Assembly: GCA_946482075.1 (NCBI GenBank)
Contig: CAMLQG010000017.1
Span: 1 to 44,891 of the forward strand
Reading direction: 5' to 3'
Origin: an uncultured Erythrobacteraceae bacterium
GTDB lineage: Bacteria > Pseudomonadota > Alphaproteobacteria > Sphingomonadales > Sphingomonadaceae
DNA length: 44,891 nucleotides
Positions 8,711 through 16,610 of this stretch are shown one piece after another. Below the pieces are notes generated by a model that worked only from the letters and a program-made list of their open reading frames with translations, ran no database searches and had not been told where the DNA came from. Numbering within the stretch: the stretch's first letter is position 1; each line of letters opens with the position of its first letter. The translations under genes were made by a program, and so were the position numbers.

Positions 8711-9451
8711 ATGATCGATACGTGGACGCAGCATGCACCCGCTTGGGAGCGTTACTCCATGGATGCCGACGCAATGGTGATCGATCCCTCGATCCCACTT
8801 TCCTTCGAAAGCTGGCAGAGCAAGACACCAAGCGGGGCGAGCCAACGGGGACGACGCGCCCAATTGCTCGCAGCAGCGCGATGGCAATTGTCAGAGCGCG
8901 GATATGACGGACTTTCGATGCAGGACCTCGCCCATGATCTCGAGGTTTCGAAGCAAACGATATACAATCTCGTCGGCAATAAGCGCGCTTTGGCTGCGAC
9001 CGCGATCATCGATCATCTTACCTGGATGGCCGAAACGGTTCGCCGGTGTTCGGGATCGAAGAACATGATCCTGCGAATGGTGGAGCTTTATTGCCTAAAC
9101 TTTCGGCAGCACATGAATTATACGCGTCACGCAGCTCTAGCGATGTTCCAGCGCGATCGTTCCTTGTGCATGGAGATACGAAGAAAGCAGCGTACATGGT
9201 TCCTCGTCTGGCTGAGAAACCTCGCGGCCGAGGGCAAACTCCGAGAAACGGTCGATCTCGATGTTCTAGCCAAGCAGTTGGTTGTCCTTAACGAAGGCAA
9301 CATGCTCGATTGGGCGCAAGGATACTGCAAGGAAAACGAACTTCTCCAAAGTCTGATCACAAGCCATGGACTGATGCTGCTGGCTGCTTCGACGTCCGAT
9401 GAAGCATCGATGATCGAGGGCTGGATGGATGCGCGTCGCAAGGCAAGTTGA
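8711..9451 (+). CDS. TetR-family transcriptional regulator
   Basis: A 246-residue TetR regulator. After a roughly 40-residue N-terminal extension, the helix-turn-helix domain spans about residues 46-95, including QLLAAARWQLSERGYDGLS and the recognition segment VSKQTIYNLVGNKRAL. The C-terminal region is an all-helical ligand/dimer domain. The start ATG has an AGAGGA ribosome site 6 nt upstream. It is divergent from the receptor 1 operon and is probably its ligand-responsive repressor. It is convergent with the AsnC gene, with only 35 nt between stops and no obvious terminator. Confidence 0.9.
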   Translation: MIDTWTQHAPAWERYSMDADAMVIDPSIPLSFESWQSKTPSGASQRGRRAQLLAAARWQLSERGYDGLSMQDLAHDLEVSKQTIYNLVGNKRALAATAIIDHLTWMAETVRRCSGSKNMILRMVELYCLNFRQHMNYTRHAALAMFQRDRSLCMEIRRKQRTWFLVWLRNLAAEGKLRETVDLDVLAKQLVVLNEGNMLDWAQGYCKENELLQSLITSHGLMLLAASTSDEASMIEGWMDARRKAS

Positions 9452-9486
9452 GCTCGTCAACGCACCCTGGCGCGAATTCCCACCCG

Positions 9487-9978
9487 TCAGAGGTTCCAGA
9501 CGGAAGTCGGCTGTTCGTCCGGGGCCATGATCAGCTCGTAGCGATGCTGCGTGAAATGGACGGCTTCGCGAAATTCGACCCGCAGGACCCCCGGCATGCC
9601 GGCGATCGCCGCCGTGGTCCGCGAGAGAGAATAGCTGTCGCGCTCGTAGAAATAGGCGCGAACGTTCACCTTTCCGGTCGTCAGCATGCAGAGCGAACAG
9701 GTTTCCAGGGCGGCGACATATTCGCTCACCTGGGCCAGCGCTTGCGGTGCGACTTCGACCGCGAGATAGCCCGAGACGCCCATGTCGGTCGCCTGGATGT
9801 CGACGATCACACCGTAACTGACCGCACCGGATTCCGTCAGCCGCTTGAGGCGCTTGCGAACCGCCCCCTCGCTAAGGCCCACGGCCTGGCCGACCGCCCG
9901 ATTGCTCAAGCGCCCATTGGCCTGGAATTGCCGGATGATCGCTTCATCGATCTTGTCGAGCACGATCTCGCTCTTCAT
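9487..9978 (-). CDS. Lrp/AsnC-family regulator (second of a tandem pair)
   Basis: A 163-residue Lrp/AsnC protein. The N-terminal winged HTH starts with LDKIDEAIIRQFQANGRLSNRAVGQAVGLSEGAVRKRLKRL. The C-terminal RAM-type ligand-binding domain contains the CSLCMLTTGKVNVRAYFY strand region. Its ATG overlaps the stop of the preceding AsnC gene by 4 nt (ATGA), so the two are translationally coupled. The pair follows the acyl-CoA dehydrogenase genes on the same strand, suggesting feedback control of this cluster by an acyl-CoA or acid intermediate (inference). Confidence 0.9.
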   Translation of the reverse strand: MKSEIVLDKIDEAIIRQFQANGRLSNRAVGQAVGLSEGAVRKRLKRLTESGAVSYGVIVDIQATDMGVSGYLAVEVAPQALAQVSEYVAALETCSLCMLTTGKVNVRAYFYERDSYSLSRTTAAIAGMPGVLRVEFREAVHFTQHRYELIMAPDEQPTSVWNL

Positions 9979-10466
9979 AACGCGGCGATCCCCATGTCGG
10001 CCTTTATCGTCTGCAAGGCGAGCGAGACACTGGCCTGGCGGATTCCTTCGACCTTAGCCAGATCCTCCTGCACGAAACGCTGCAGATCCTGGTTATTCCG
10101 CGCGAAGACCAGCATCACGATCTGCGGATTACCGATCACCACCGAGACGGCGAAGACCTGCTCGAACTCGCCCAGCGCGGTGGCGATCTGCTCCACCTTG
10201 TCGCCGTCAACGTCGAGTTCGACATGCGCCAGGCATTGCGAACCGAGCGTCCGCACGTCGCGCTGCACGGTGATCTTCATCAGAGTGTCTTCGATCAGCG
10301 CTTCGATGCGGTTCGAGACCGTCATTTCCGACACTTCGACGATCCGCGCGACATCGCGATTGCTTGCCTGCGGGTCGGCGCGCAACGCAGCGATGATCCG
10401 CCGGTCGGTCTCGTCGATCGGACGCTTCCTGACCGCGCCGCGGCGCTCGGTGAAATCTGGACTCAT
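9975..10466 (-). CDS. Lrp/AsnC-family regulator (first of a tandem pair)
   Basis: A 163-residue Lrp/AsnC protein. The HTH is recognisable from IDETDRRIIAALRADPQASNRDVARIVEVSEMTVSNRIEALI. The C-terminal RAM-like domain includes GEFEQVFAVSVVIGNPQIVMLVFARN. It has a basic N-terminal tail before the HTH. It lies 58 nt after the acyl-CoA dehydrogenase gene and overlaps the next AsnC gene by 4 nt. The two proteins have the same length but clearly different sequences, so they may form a heteromeric regulator or respond to different ligands. Confidence 0.9.
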   Translation of the reverse strand: MSPDFTERRGAVRKRPIDETDRRIIAALRADPQASNRDVARIVEVSEMTVSNRIEALIEDTLMKITVQRDVRTLGSQCLAHVELDVDGDKVEQIATALGEFEQVFAVSVVIGNPQIVMLVFARNNQDLQRFVQEDLAKVEGIRQASVSLALQTIKADMGIAAL

Positions 10467-10524
10467 GATCTTGGACCCTCGCGAAGCCTGTCCTTAAGAT
10501 GCCTGGTGCCCCGATCCCAGATCA

Positions 10525-11646
10525 TCAGAAAGACTTCAACCGGGCGAAGCGATCGCTGTGATAGTTCATATCGCCGAAGAGATGCTGGAGCACCTGCGCG
10601 CGCTTGAGATACAGACCCAGGTCGAGCTCATCGGTCACGCCGATGCCGCCATGCATCTGGATCGCCTCGTTCACTGCCAGCCGGCTCACCCGGCAGAGCT
10701 TCGCCTTGGCAGCACTGGCAAACGCGGAGGCATCCGGATGCTGCCGATCAATCGCGGTCAGCGCGGCCAGCACCAGGGCGCGCGCGGTTTCCAGTTCCAC
10801 GAACAGGATAGCCGCGCGATGCTGCAGCGCCTGGAAGCTGCCGATCTTCACGCCGAACTGTTCGCGCGACTGGAGATATTCGCAGGTCCGTGCGAACACT
10901 TCCTGCGCGATGCCGAGAAGCTGGGCGGCGAACTGGGCCGCCGCCACATCCTCCATGAAGGCCAACGTCACGGCAGCATCGACGTCCCCGCCGATCATCG
11001 CCGATGCTGGCACCGCCACGCCGGAGAGCACCACATCGCCCATGTTGCGGCTGTCGAGCGAAGCGACGCGCTCCACGCTCAGCCCCGGCGTGTCGGCGTC
11101 CAGCAGGAATGCACGCAATCCGTCTTCGAACGCTGCGACCACGATGATCTTGCCCGCGATCCCCGCGTCGGGAACACTGGTCTTCCGGCCGTCGAGCGTG
11201 ATCGTGCCGCCCGTGGACACGCCACGCGCCGCAATGGCGGAAGGCTGGAAATGCGCACCTTCCTGCACGGCAAGCGTCAGCAGCGTCTCCCCCGTGATGG
11301 CCGCACGCAGGACAGAAAGATGCGCCTCGCTCGTAGCCGCACGTTCCAGCCACGGGATACCCATCGCGACTGTCGCTTCCAGCGGTGACGGGCAGAGCGT
11401 ACGCCCCACTGCTTCCATGATGAGGCCGAGCCCGACATGGCCGAGTTCCGATCCACCGTGATCAGAGGAAGACGCGACGCCCGGCCAGCCCTGCGCGACC
11501 ATCTGCGCCCAGCTCTTCGGCACGAAGCCACGATGATCGCCCGCATCACGCAAGGCGCGCAATTCGCGGGCCGTGCCGAGATCGTCGAGGTACCGACCCG
11601 CGCTTTCACGGAGCATCAGCTGTTCGTCGGAATAGGAGAGAATCAC
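10525..11646 (-). CDS. Acyl-CoA dehydrogenase family protein lacking the catalytic Glu
   Basis: About 373 residues with the ACAD fold. An N-terminal helical domain is followed by a middle beta domain (TLAVQEGA..., LDGRKTSVPDAG) and a C-terminal helical domain (SREQFGVKIGSFQALQHR, MHGGIGVTDELDLGLYLKR). The region where catalytic subunits carry the Glu reads HLFGDMNYHSDRF, with no Glu at the aligned position. That fits the non-catalytic half of a heteromeric enzyme such as mycobacterial FadE28-FadE29. The partner would be the ACAD at 11779-12963. No ATG suits the start: I prefer GTG 11646, with AAGGG 10 nt upstream; GTG 11682 is possible. A 132-nt gap with a hairpin separates it from its partner gene. 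Confidence 0.9.
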   Translation of the reverse strand: MILSYSDEQLMLRESAGRYLDDLGTARELRALRDAGDHRGFVPKSWAQMVAQGWPGVASSSDHGGSELGHVGLGLIMEAVGRTLCPSPLEATVAMGIPWLERAATSEAHLSVLRAAITGETLLTLAVQEGAHFQPSAIAARGVSTGGTITLDGRKTSVPDAGIAGKIIVVAAFEDGLRAFLLDADTPGLSVERVASLDSRNMGDVVLSGVAVPASAMIGGDVDAAVTLAFMEDVAAAQFAAQLLGIAQEVFARTCEYLQSREQFGVKIGSFQALQHRAAILFVELETARALVLAALTAIDRQHPDASAFASAAKAKLCRVSRLAVNEAIQMHGGIGVTDELDLGLYLKRAQVLQHLFGDMNYHSDRFARLKSF

Positions 11647-11702
11647 GTCGATTTGGCCCTTCAACCGGGAACAACATCGCACACGGGCTGGCTCATGGTT
11701 CC

Positions 11703-11720
11703 CCTCCCCTGAAGGGGAGG
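11703..11720. repeat. GC-rich intergenic hairpin between two acyl-CoA dehydrogenase genes
   Basis: A perfect 7-bp stem (arms CCTCCCC and GGGGAGG) with a TGAA loop. There is no T-run on the minus-strand side, so it is not a standard terminator. It resembles the short palindromic intergenic elements common in sphingomonad genomes, and could stabilise the upstream message or reduce downstream expression. Confidence 0.5.
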
Positions 11721-11778
11721 AGAGGGAAAGGCTGCCAACCTTCCAAATAGATCTGCTGTTTCACGGAAAAGGATCCTT

Positions 11779-12963
11779 TCACGGCAATTCGAGAATGCGC
11801 CGCGCGATGATGTTCAGCTGGATCTCGCTGGTGCCCCCTTCGATGGAATTGGCCTTACTGCGCAGCCATTCGCGAGCGGCGGGGCTGAATTCCTCTCCTT
11901 CGTCATCATGGGTGGGCACGGCCAGCGCGCCTGCTCCTTCGATATCCATCGCCAGTTCGCGCCGGCGCTTGTTGAGTTCCGTGCCGTAATATTTGAGCGC
12001 GCTCGAAAGCGCGCCCAACTCGCGCGGGGAACCGCCGGAGCGCATCAGGCTCTTGGCATGGCGAAAGGACAGGGCATCGATCTCATATGCGGCAATCTGG
12101 GCGCGCAGGGCCGGATCGCGCAGCTTTCCATCCGCAAGCCCGATCCGCTCTTTCGCAAGCGCGCTCAGCGCATCGTCGCTGTCCGACTTGCCGCCCACGC
12201 CGGAGATCATCGACCGTTCGTGGGTGAGGAGATATTTGGCGATGATCCAGCCCTCGCCTTCGTGCCCCACCAGATTTTCACACGGCACCAGCACATCGTC
12301 GAAAAAGACCTGGCAGAAAGGCGAAGCGCCGCTGATGAGCCTGATCGGGCTGACGCGGATGCCGGGCGTATCCATGTCGACCAGCAGGAAGCTGATCCCT
12401 TCCTGTTTCCGGCCGGTGGCATCGGTGCGCACCAGGCAGAAGATCGCGTCGGACAGTTCGGCATGCGACGTCCAGATTTTCGATCCGTTGACCCGGTAAT
12501 GCGATCCTTCGCACACCGCGCTCATCCGCAGGCTCGCGAGGTCGGACCCGGCCTCGGGCTCGCTATAGCCCTGGCACCAGCGGATCTCGCCGCGCGCCAT
12601 GCGCGGCAGATGTTCGCGCCGCTGCTCTTCCGTGCCGAATTTCAGCAGCGCCGGCGCCAGCATCGAGATGCCGAAACTATGCAAGGGCGGGCGACAGCCG
12701 AGCGCGGACATCTCCTCGCGCAACACGCGCCGTTGGTCTTTCGACAGGCCCGCACCGCCATGTTCGAGCTGCCATTCCGGTGCGGTCCAGCCCTTCTGCG
12801 CCATGCGGGCGAGCCAGGCTTGCTGATCGGCGGAAAGCCGAGCCTTGCGGCCGCCCCAGATATAGTCCGTATCGCTACGATAGGGCGTGCGCATCGCAGG
12901 CGGGCAGTTGGCTTCCAGCCAGGCGCGGGTTTCGGTGCGGAAGGCGTCCAACCCCTCGATCAT
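11779..12963 (-). CDS. Acyl-CoA dehydrogenase, catalytic-type subunit
   Basis: A 394-residue FAD-dependent acyl-CoA dehydrogenase, introducing a C2-C3 double bond into an acyl-CoA. The N-terminal domain includes GWTAPEWQLEHGGAGLS. The FAD/substrate segment reads WCQGYSEPEAGSDLASL and the beta domain has NGSKIWTSHAELSD. The C-terminal IEGGTSEIQLNIIARRIL carries the presumed catalytic Glu375, aligning with the YEGT Glu of MCAD. Its ATG overlaps the stop of the acyl-CoA ligase gene (ATGA), so translation is coupled. With the Glu-less ACAD downstream it may form an alpha2beta2 enzyme of the kind used on steroid side chains and rings. Confidence 0.95.
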   Translation of the reverse strand: MIEGLDAFRTETRAWLEANCPPAMRTPYRSDTDYIWGGRKARLSADQQAWLARMAQKGWTAPEWQLEHGGAGLSKDQRRVLREEMSALGCRPPLHSFGISMLAPALLKFGTEEQRREHLPRMARGEIRWCQGYSEPEAGSDLASLRMSAVCEGSHYRVNGSKIWTSHAELSDAIFCLVRTDATGRKQEGISFLLVDMDTPGIRVSPIRLISGASPFCQVFFDDVLVPCENLVGHEGEGWIIAKYLLTHERSMISGVGGKSDSDDALSALAKERIGLADGKLRDPALRAQIAAYEIDALSFRHAKSLMRSGGSPRELGALSSALKYYGTELNKRRRELAMDIEGAGALAVPTHDDEGEEFSPAAREWLRSKANSIEGGTSEIQLNIIARRILELP

Positions 12964-14531
12964 GCCACTTCACCGGCGGACGCGACGGCCTGTTCGCGCA
13001 ACTGGCGCTTCAGCAGCTTGCCCGAGGCATTGCGCGGCAGCACGTCCGCAAAGGCTATGGATTTGGGGCATTTGAACGGTGCGATCCGGGTGCGCGAAAA
13101 GGCGATGATCTCCTCCGCCGTGGCTGTCGCCCCAGGCGCCAGGACGACGAACGCCTTCACCGCTTCGCCCCATATCCGGTCAGGCACGCCCACGGCAGCC
13201 GCATCGGCGACATCAGGGTGGAGGCGCAACGCTTCCTCCACCTCGATCGAGGAGATGTTCTCGCCGCCCGAAATGATCAGGTCCTTGATCCGGTCGACCA
13301 GGAAGAGATAGCCCTCCTCGTCCAGATAGCCGGCATCGCCGGTATGGACATAACCGTCGATGATCGTGTTCGCCGTCTCTTCCGGCAGGTTCCAGTAACC
13401 GATCATGCCGGCGGGCGATTTGATGCAGATCTCGCCCACTTCGCGGGGCGCGGCCTTCTCGCCCGAAGGCCTGACCACCTTGATGTCAACGCCGGGCAGC
13501 GCGCGGCCGACCGAAGTGAGCCGCCCCTGCACCGGGGACCGGTGATCGGACGGCGAAAGATAGGTCGCAGCACCGGTCGTCTCGGTCATGCCGTAGCTCT
13601 GCGCGAAATCGCAGCCGAACACGTCCAGCGCCTCGCGCAGCGTCTGCTCGTCGATCGCGGCCGCTCCATACTGGATATATTTGAGCGGCGAGAAATCGCT
13701 CACCTGCGCGGAAGGATGATCAAGGCAGAAGCGTACCGCAGGCGCCAGGATGCAGGCCCGCGTGATGTCGTGTTCGAGGATCGCGGCGAGGCATCTGGCG
13801 GCTTCGAACTCGCGCAGGATGACCTGCTTCGAACCGCCGCAAATGCCCCAGATCGCATAGGCCAGCCCGCCGACATGGAAGCAGGGCATCGCCACCAGAT
13901 TGTTGTCGTGCGGATACCAGCGGACCCATTCGAGATCGACCACCGGTTCGATCGTGGAAAACAGGAAGAAGCAGCGATGCGGCAGCTGAACGCCTTTTGG
14001 CTTCCCGGTGGTGCCGCTGGTGTACATGATGACGGCCACATCTTCCGGATCGACCTCAACGTCGGGGTCGCTGTCGGGCTGACTGTCGCGCCAGCTTGCG
14101 AAATCGGGCCACGCGGGATGGCCGCCTTCCAGTGCGACCAAGGTGATCGGATGATCGAGCAGCGCGGCCGCCCGCGCAGCGGTCTCCTGGAATTCCGACC
14201 CCACGAACAGCGCCTTCGCTCCACAATCCTTGAGGATATAGGCCACCTCCTCGGCCAGCAGGCGCCAGTTGAGTCCGCCCACGACATAGCCGCCCCGCCC
14301 ACAGCCGAAAGCCAGTTCGATGGCATAGTCGGAATTCTTGGACAGGAAGCAGGCGCGGTCGCCGCGGGCGAATCCCATCGCGGCCAGGCCATTGGCGATC
14401 TGGTTCGCATGCCGGTCGAAGTCGCGATAGAGGGTATGCCGTCCTTCGAAGTCGAGCGCTTCGCAATCGCCGTTAACATCCGCGTGGTGCCGCAGGACAG
14501 AACCCAGGGTGAAGCGGAAATCCTGTACCAT
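12960..14531 (-). CDS. Acyl-CoA ligase (AMP-binding) 1
   Basis: A 523-residue ANL-superfamily acid-CoA ligase. The phosphate-binding P-loop YTSGTTGKPKG spans 170-180. The A5 region YGMTETTG is followed by HTGDAGYLDEEGYLFLVDR and the hinge-side RIKDLIISGGENISSIEVEE. The catalytic lysine is Lys505 in NASGK. It activates a carboxylic acid to its CoA thioester via an acyl-adenylate in the cytoplasm. It starts 18 nt after the SDR stop and overlaps the ACAD gene by 4 nt, giving an SDR-ligase-ACAD-ACAD run. The substrate is unknown; it differs clearly from the second ligase at 19423-21120. Confidence 0.95.
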   Translation of the reverse strand: MVQDFRFTLGSVLRHHADVNGDCEALDFEGRHTLYRDFDRHANQIANGLAAMGFARGDRACFLSKNSDYAIELAFGCGRGGYVVGGLNWRLLAEEVAYILKDCGAKALFVGSEFQETAARAAALLDHPITLVALEGGHPAWPDFASWRDSQPDSDPDVEVDPEDVAVIMYTSGTTGKPKGVQLPHRCFFLFSTIEPVVDLEWVRWYPHDNNLVAMPCFHVGGLAYAIWGICGGSKQVILREFEAARCLAAILEHDITRACILAPAVRFCLDHPSAQVSDFSPLKYIQYGAAAIDEQTLREALDVFGCDFAQSYGMTETTGAATYLSPSDHRSPVQGRLTSVGRALPGVDIKVVRPSGEKAAPREVGEICIKSPAGMIGYWNLPEETANTIIDGYVHTGDAGYLDEEGYLFLVDRIKDLIISGGENISSIEVEEALRLHPDVADAAAVGVPDRIWGEAVKAFVVLAPGATATAEEIIAFSRTRIAPFKCPKSIAFADVLPRNASGKLLKRQLREQAVASAGEVA

Positions 14532-14549
14532 CGCGATCCCTCTCCCGCC

Positions 14550-15413
14550 TTATCGTGACCGGATCTCGGACTTCTGCCCGGTAGTGCCGCGATTGACGCC
14601 CACCGGCCCGCGAGAGCCCGCATCCAGCGTCTGCGCGCCCACCATGCCGGGAGAGGCGGCGACGAGGCCGCCATCCACCGTCATGCTGTCTCCGGTGATG
14701 AAGCCGGATTCGTCGCTCGCATAGAATACCGCGCCCGCTGCGATATCCTCGGGCTCGCCCAGCCGGCCGATCGGGATGAACCGGAGCAGGCCCCTCTCGG
14801 TCTCCTCGGGATTGCGGCCGAGCAACAGCGGCGTGCGGATCGGGCCGGGCAGGATGTTGTTCACCCGGATGCGATGCGGCGCCAGTTCCACCGCCGCCGC
14901 TCGGGTCAGGTGATTCACCGCCGCCTTGGCCGAGGAGTAGCATAGCGGGCCATTGCCGCCGACATTGCCGGCGACCGAACCGGTGTTGATGATCGAGCCG
15001 CCCCGCCCTTGCGCGATCATCTGGCGCGCGGCGTGCTTGATGCCGAGGAACACCCCGTGCACCAGCACGCGATAGGTATAGTCCCAGTCTTCCATATGGA
15101 TCTCGGTGATCGGGCCGAAGGCGCCACCCACGCCCGCATTGTTGAACATCACGTCCAACCCGCCGAATGCCTTGGCAGCGAAAGCGACTAGATCGGCGAC
15201 CTGTGCTTCGTCCGTCACGTCGGTCTGGCGAAAAAGGACTTTGCCCTTGAAGCCGGATTCCAGTTCGGCCAGCGCGGTCTCGCCGGTCTGCGGATTCATG
15301 TCGGCAAGCACTACATGTGCGCCTTCCGCCAGGAAGCGACTCACGCTGGCGAGCCCCATGCCGGATGCTCCGCCCGTGACGATCGCGACCTTCCCGTTCA
15401 GCCGGCCAGACAT
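14550..15413 (-). CDS. Short-chain dehydrogenase/reductase (classical SDR) 1
   Basis: A 287-residue classical SDR. The cofactor motif TGGASGMG spans 13-20, with Asp38 placed to favour NAD. NNAG is at 91-94 and the catalytic triad residues are Ser146, Tyr159 and Lys163. It carries a C-terminal tail of about 35 residues after the usual DGG end, which is longer than typical. I chose ATG 15413 because GGGAG lies 8 nt upstream; ATG 15437 and 15428 are in frame further up. It heads the ligase-ACAD operon and is divergent from the crotonase across a region with a strong operator-like repeat. It probably oxidises a hydroxyl group, either of a hydroxyacyl-CoA or of a ring alcohol. Confidence 0.92.
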   Translation of the reverse strand: MSGRLNGKVAIVTGGASGMGLASVSRFLAEGAHVVLADMNPQTGETALAELESGFKGKVLFRQTDVTDEAQVADLVAFAAKAFGGLDVMFNNAGVGGAFGPITEIHMEDWDYTYRVLVHGVFLGIKHAARQMIAQGRGGSIINTGSVAGNVGGNGPLCYSSAKAAVNHLTRAAAVELAPHRIRVNNILPGPIRTPLLLGRNPEETERGLLRFIPIGRLGEPEDIAAGAVFYASDESGFITGDSMTVDGGLVAASPGMVGAQTLDAGSRGPVGVNRGTTGQKSEIRSR

Positions 15414-15503
15414 GCTATTCGCTCCCATCCCCGGCACCGGTTCGCCCAGCCTTTCGGTATCCGAAAGTGCGGGATTCCGGCCGTCACGGCAACATTCTCA
15501 ACA

Positions 15504-15533
15504 TGCGTACCGTACAGCATTACACGGTACGCA
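15504..15533. promoter_or_regulatory. Perfect 10-10-10 inverted repeat, candidate operator
   Basis: Arms TGCGTACCGT (15504-15513) and ACGGTACGCA (15524-15533) are exact reverse complements around a 10-bp spacer. It lies in the divergent region between the SDR operon and the crotonase, 90 nt from the SDR start. The repeat is long enough to be non-random and suits a dimeric repressor or activator. Confidence 0.75.
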
Positions 15534-15565
15534 ATATTCGTACAAATTGGACAAAGGTCAATATC

Positions 15566-15586
15566 TTGCGTACCTTCATTTCGCAA
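15566..15586. promoter_or_regulatory. Second operator-like element with the same half-site
   Basis: TTGCGTACC at 15566-15574 repeats the left arm core GCGTACC of the inverted repeat at 15504. A reverse-complement TTGCG/CGCAA pair spans 15566-15586. It is closer to the crotonase gene, so one regulator could contact both flanks of the divergent promoter. Confidence 0.5.
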
Positions 15587-15695
15587 ATACCCATGTTCAC
15601 GCATGTGTTTTAGGAACCAACCTGCCATGCTCGTACTGGACGGGCTGGGCGCGATTCGCGATGAAAGATCGCGCAAGGCGGAAGAGAGGGCAGCC

Positions 15696-16610
15696 ATGGC
15701 ACCGTTCACGTCCATCCGGTTCGAAGTGGAGCGCGGCCGCGCGCGGATCACGCTCGATCGCCCGGCCAAGCGCAATGCCCTGTCCTTCGCGATGCAGCAG
15801 GAACTGGAAGACGCGCTGTGGGAAGCCGATGGACGCAAGGACGTGCATTGCGTGATCCTGCACGGGGCGGGTGAAGCCTTCTCCGCCGGCTACGATCTCG
15901 GCGCCTCGGAGATGGGCGCCTCTGCCGGGATGGAACCGGGCGAGCACGGCTATCGCTCGCGCCGCCGCTTCGACGACGACGCCTGGCAGCTGGAACGCGC
16001 GCAGCGCATGCGCATGGCGCTGTTCGACATGCACAAGCCCTGCATCGCCCAGGTCCACGGCCATTGCCTCGCCGGCGGGACGGATCTGGCCCTGCTGTGC
16101 GACATGATCGTGTGCAGCGATGATGCGGTGTTCGGCTTCCCTCCCGCGCGCTTCCTCGGCACGCTGCCCAATCACATGTGGCTCTACAATATCGGCCCGC
16201 AATGGGCGAAACGCCTGTTGCTCACCGGCGACACGATCACCGGTGCCGAAGCGGCGGAAATCGGCCTCGTACTGAAATCCGTGCCGATCGAACATCTTGA
16301 GGGAGAGTGCGAACAGCTGGCCGACCGCCTCGCCTTGATCGATCCGGACCTGCTCGCAGTGAACAAGCGCGTCGTCAATCTCGGCCTGGAGCTGATGGGC
16401 GCGCGCACGCTGCAGCGGCTTGCAGTCGAGAACGACGTGCGCGGCCACCATTCGCGCGGCGCGCGGGATTGGCTGAAAGCTGCGGCGGAAAAGCCGCTCG
16501 GCGAACTGCTCAAGGAAACGAACCGCCCCTTCGGCGACGGACGCGCGCGCGTTCGCGGTCCCGAATTGCGAGACGAAGACGGAAGGCTGATCGATCCTGA
16601 TCAGGACTGA
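15696..16610 (+). CDS. Crotonase (enoyl-CoA hydratase/isomerase family) with non-canonical active site
   Basis: A 304-residue crotonase. It shows the RPAKRNALSFAM N-terminal motif, the GAGEAFSAGYDL oxyanion-side segment and HGHCLAGGTDLALLCDMIV. At the two positions holding catalytic Glu in classical hydratases (rat Glu144 and Glu164) it has Asp130 and Pro150. Simple hydration is therefore doubtful; isomerase, hydrolase or carbon-carbon cleavage chemistry is possible. ATG 15696 has a GGAAGAGAGGG purine run just upstream. A longer frame to ATG 15627 lacks crotonase sequence. It is divergent from the SDR operon, and its 3' end overlaps the convergent alpha/beta hydrolase gene by 10 nt. Confidence 0.92.
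   Translation: MAPFTSIRFEVERGRARITLDRPAKRNALSFAMQQELEDALWEADGRKDVHCVILHGAGEAFSAGYDLGASEMGASAGMEPGEHGYRSRRRFDDDAWQLERAQRMRMALFDMHKPCIAQVHGHCLAGGTDLALLCDMIVCSDDAVFGFPPARFLGTLPNHMWLYNIGPQWAKRLLLTGDTITGAEAAEIGLVLKSVPIEHLEGECEQLADRLALIDPDLLAVNKRVVNLGLELMGARTLQRLAVENDVRGHHSRGARDWLKAAAEKPLGELLKETNRPFGDGRARVRGPELRDEDGRLIDPDQD

Noticed and set aside
8470..8907. Open frame of 145 codons overlapping the start of the TetR gene
   Set aside because: It has no ribosome site or recognisable domain, and it runs into the better-supported TetR frame.
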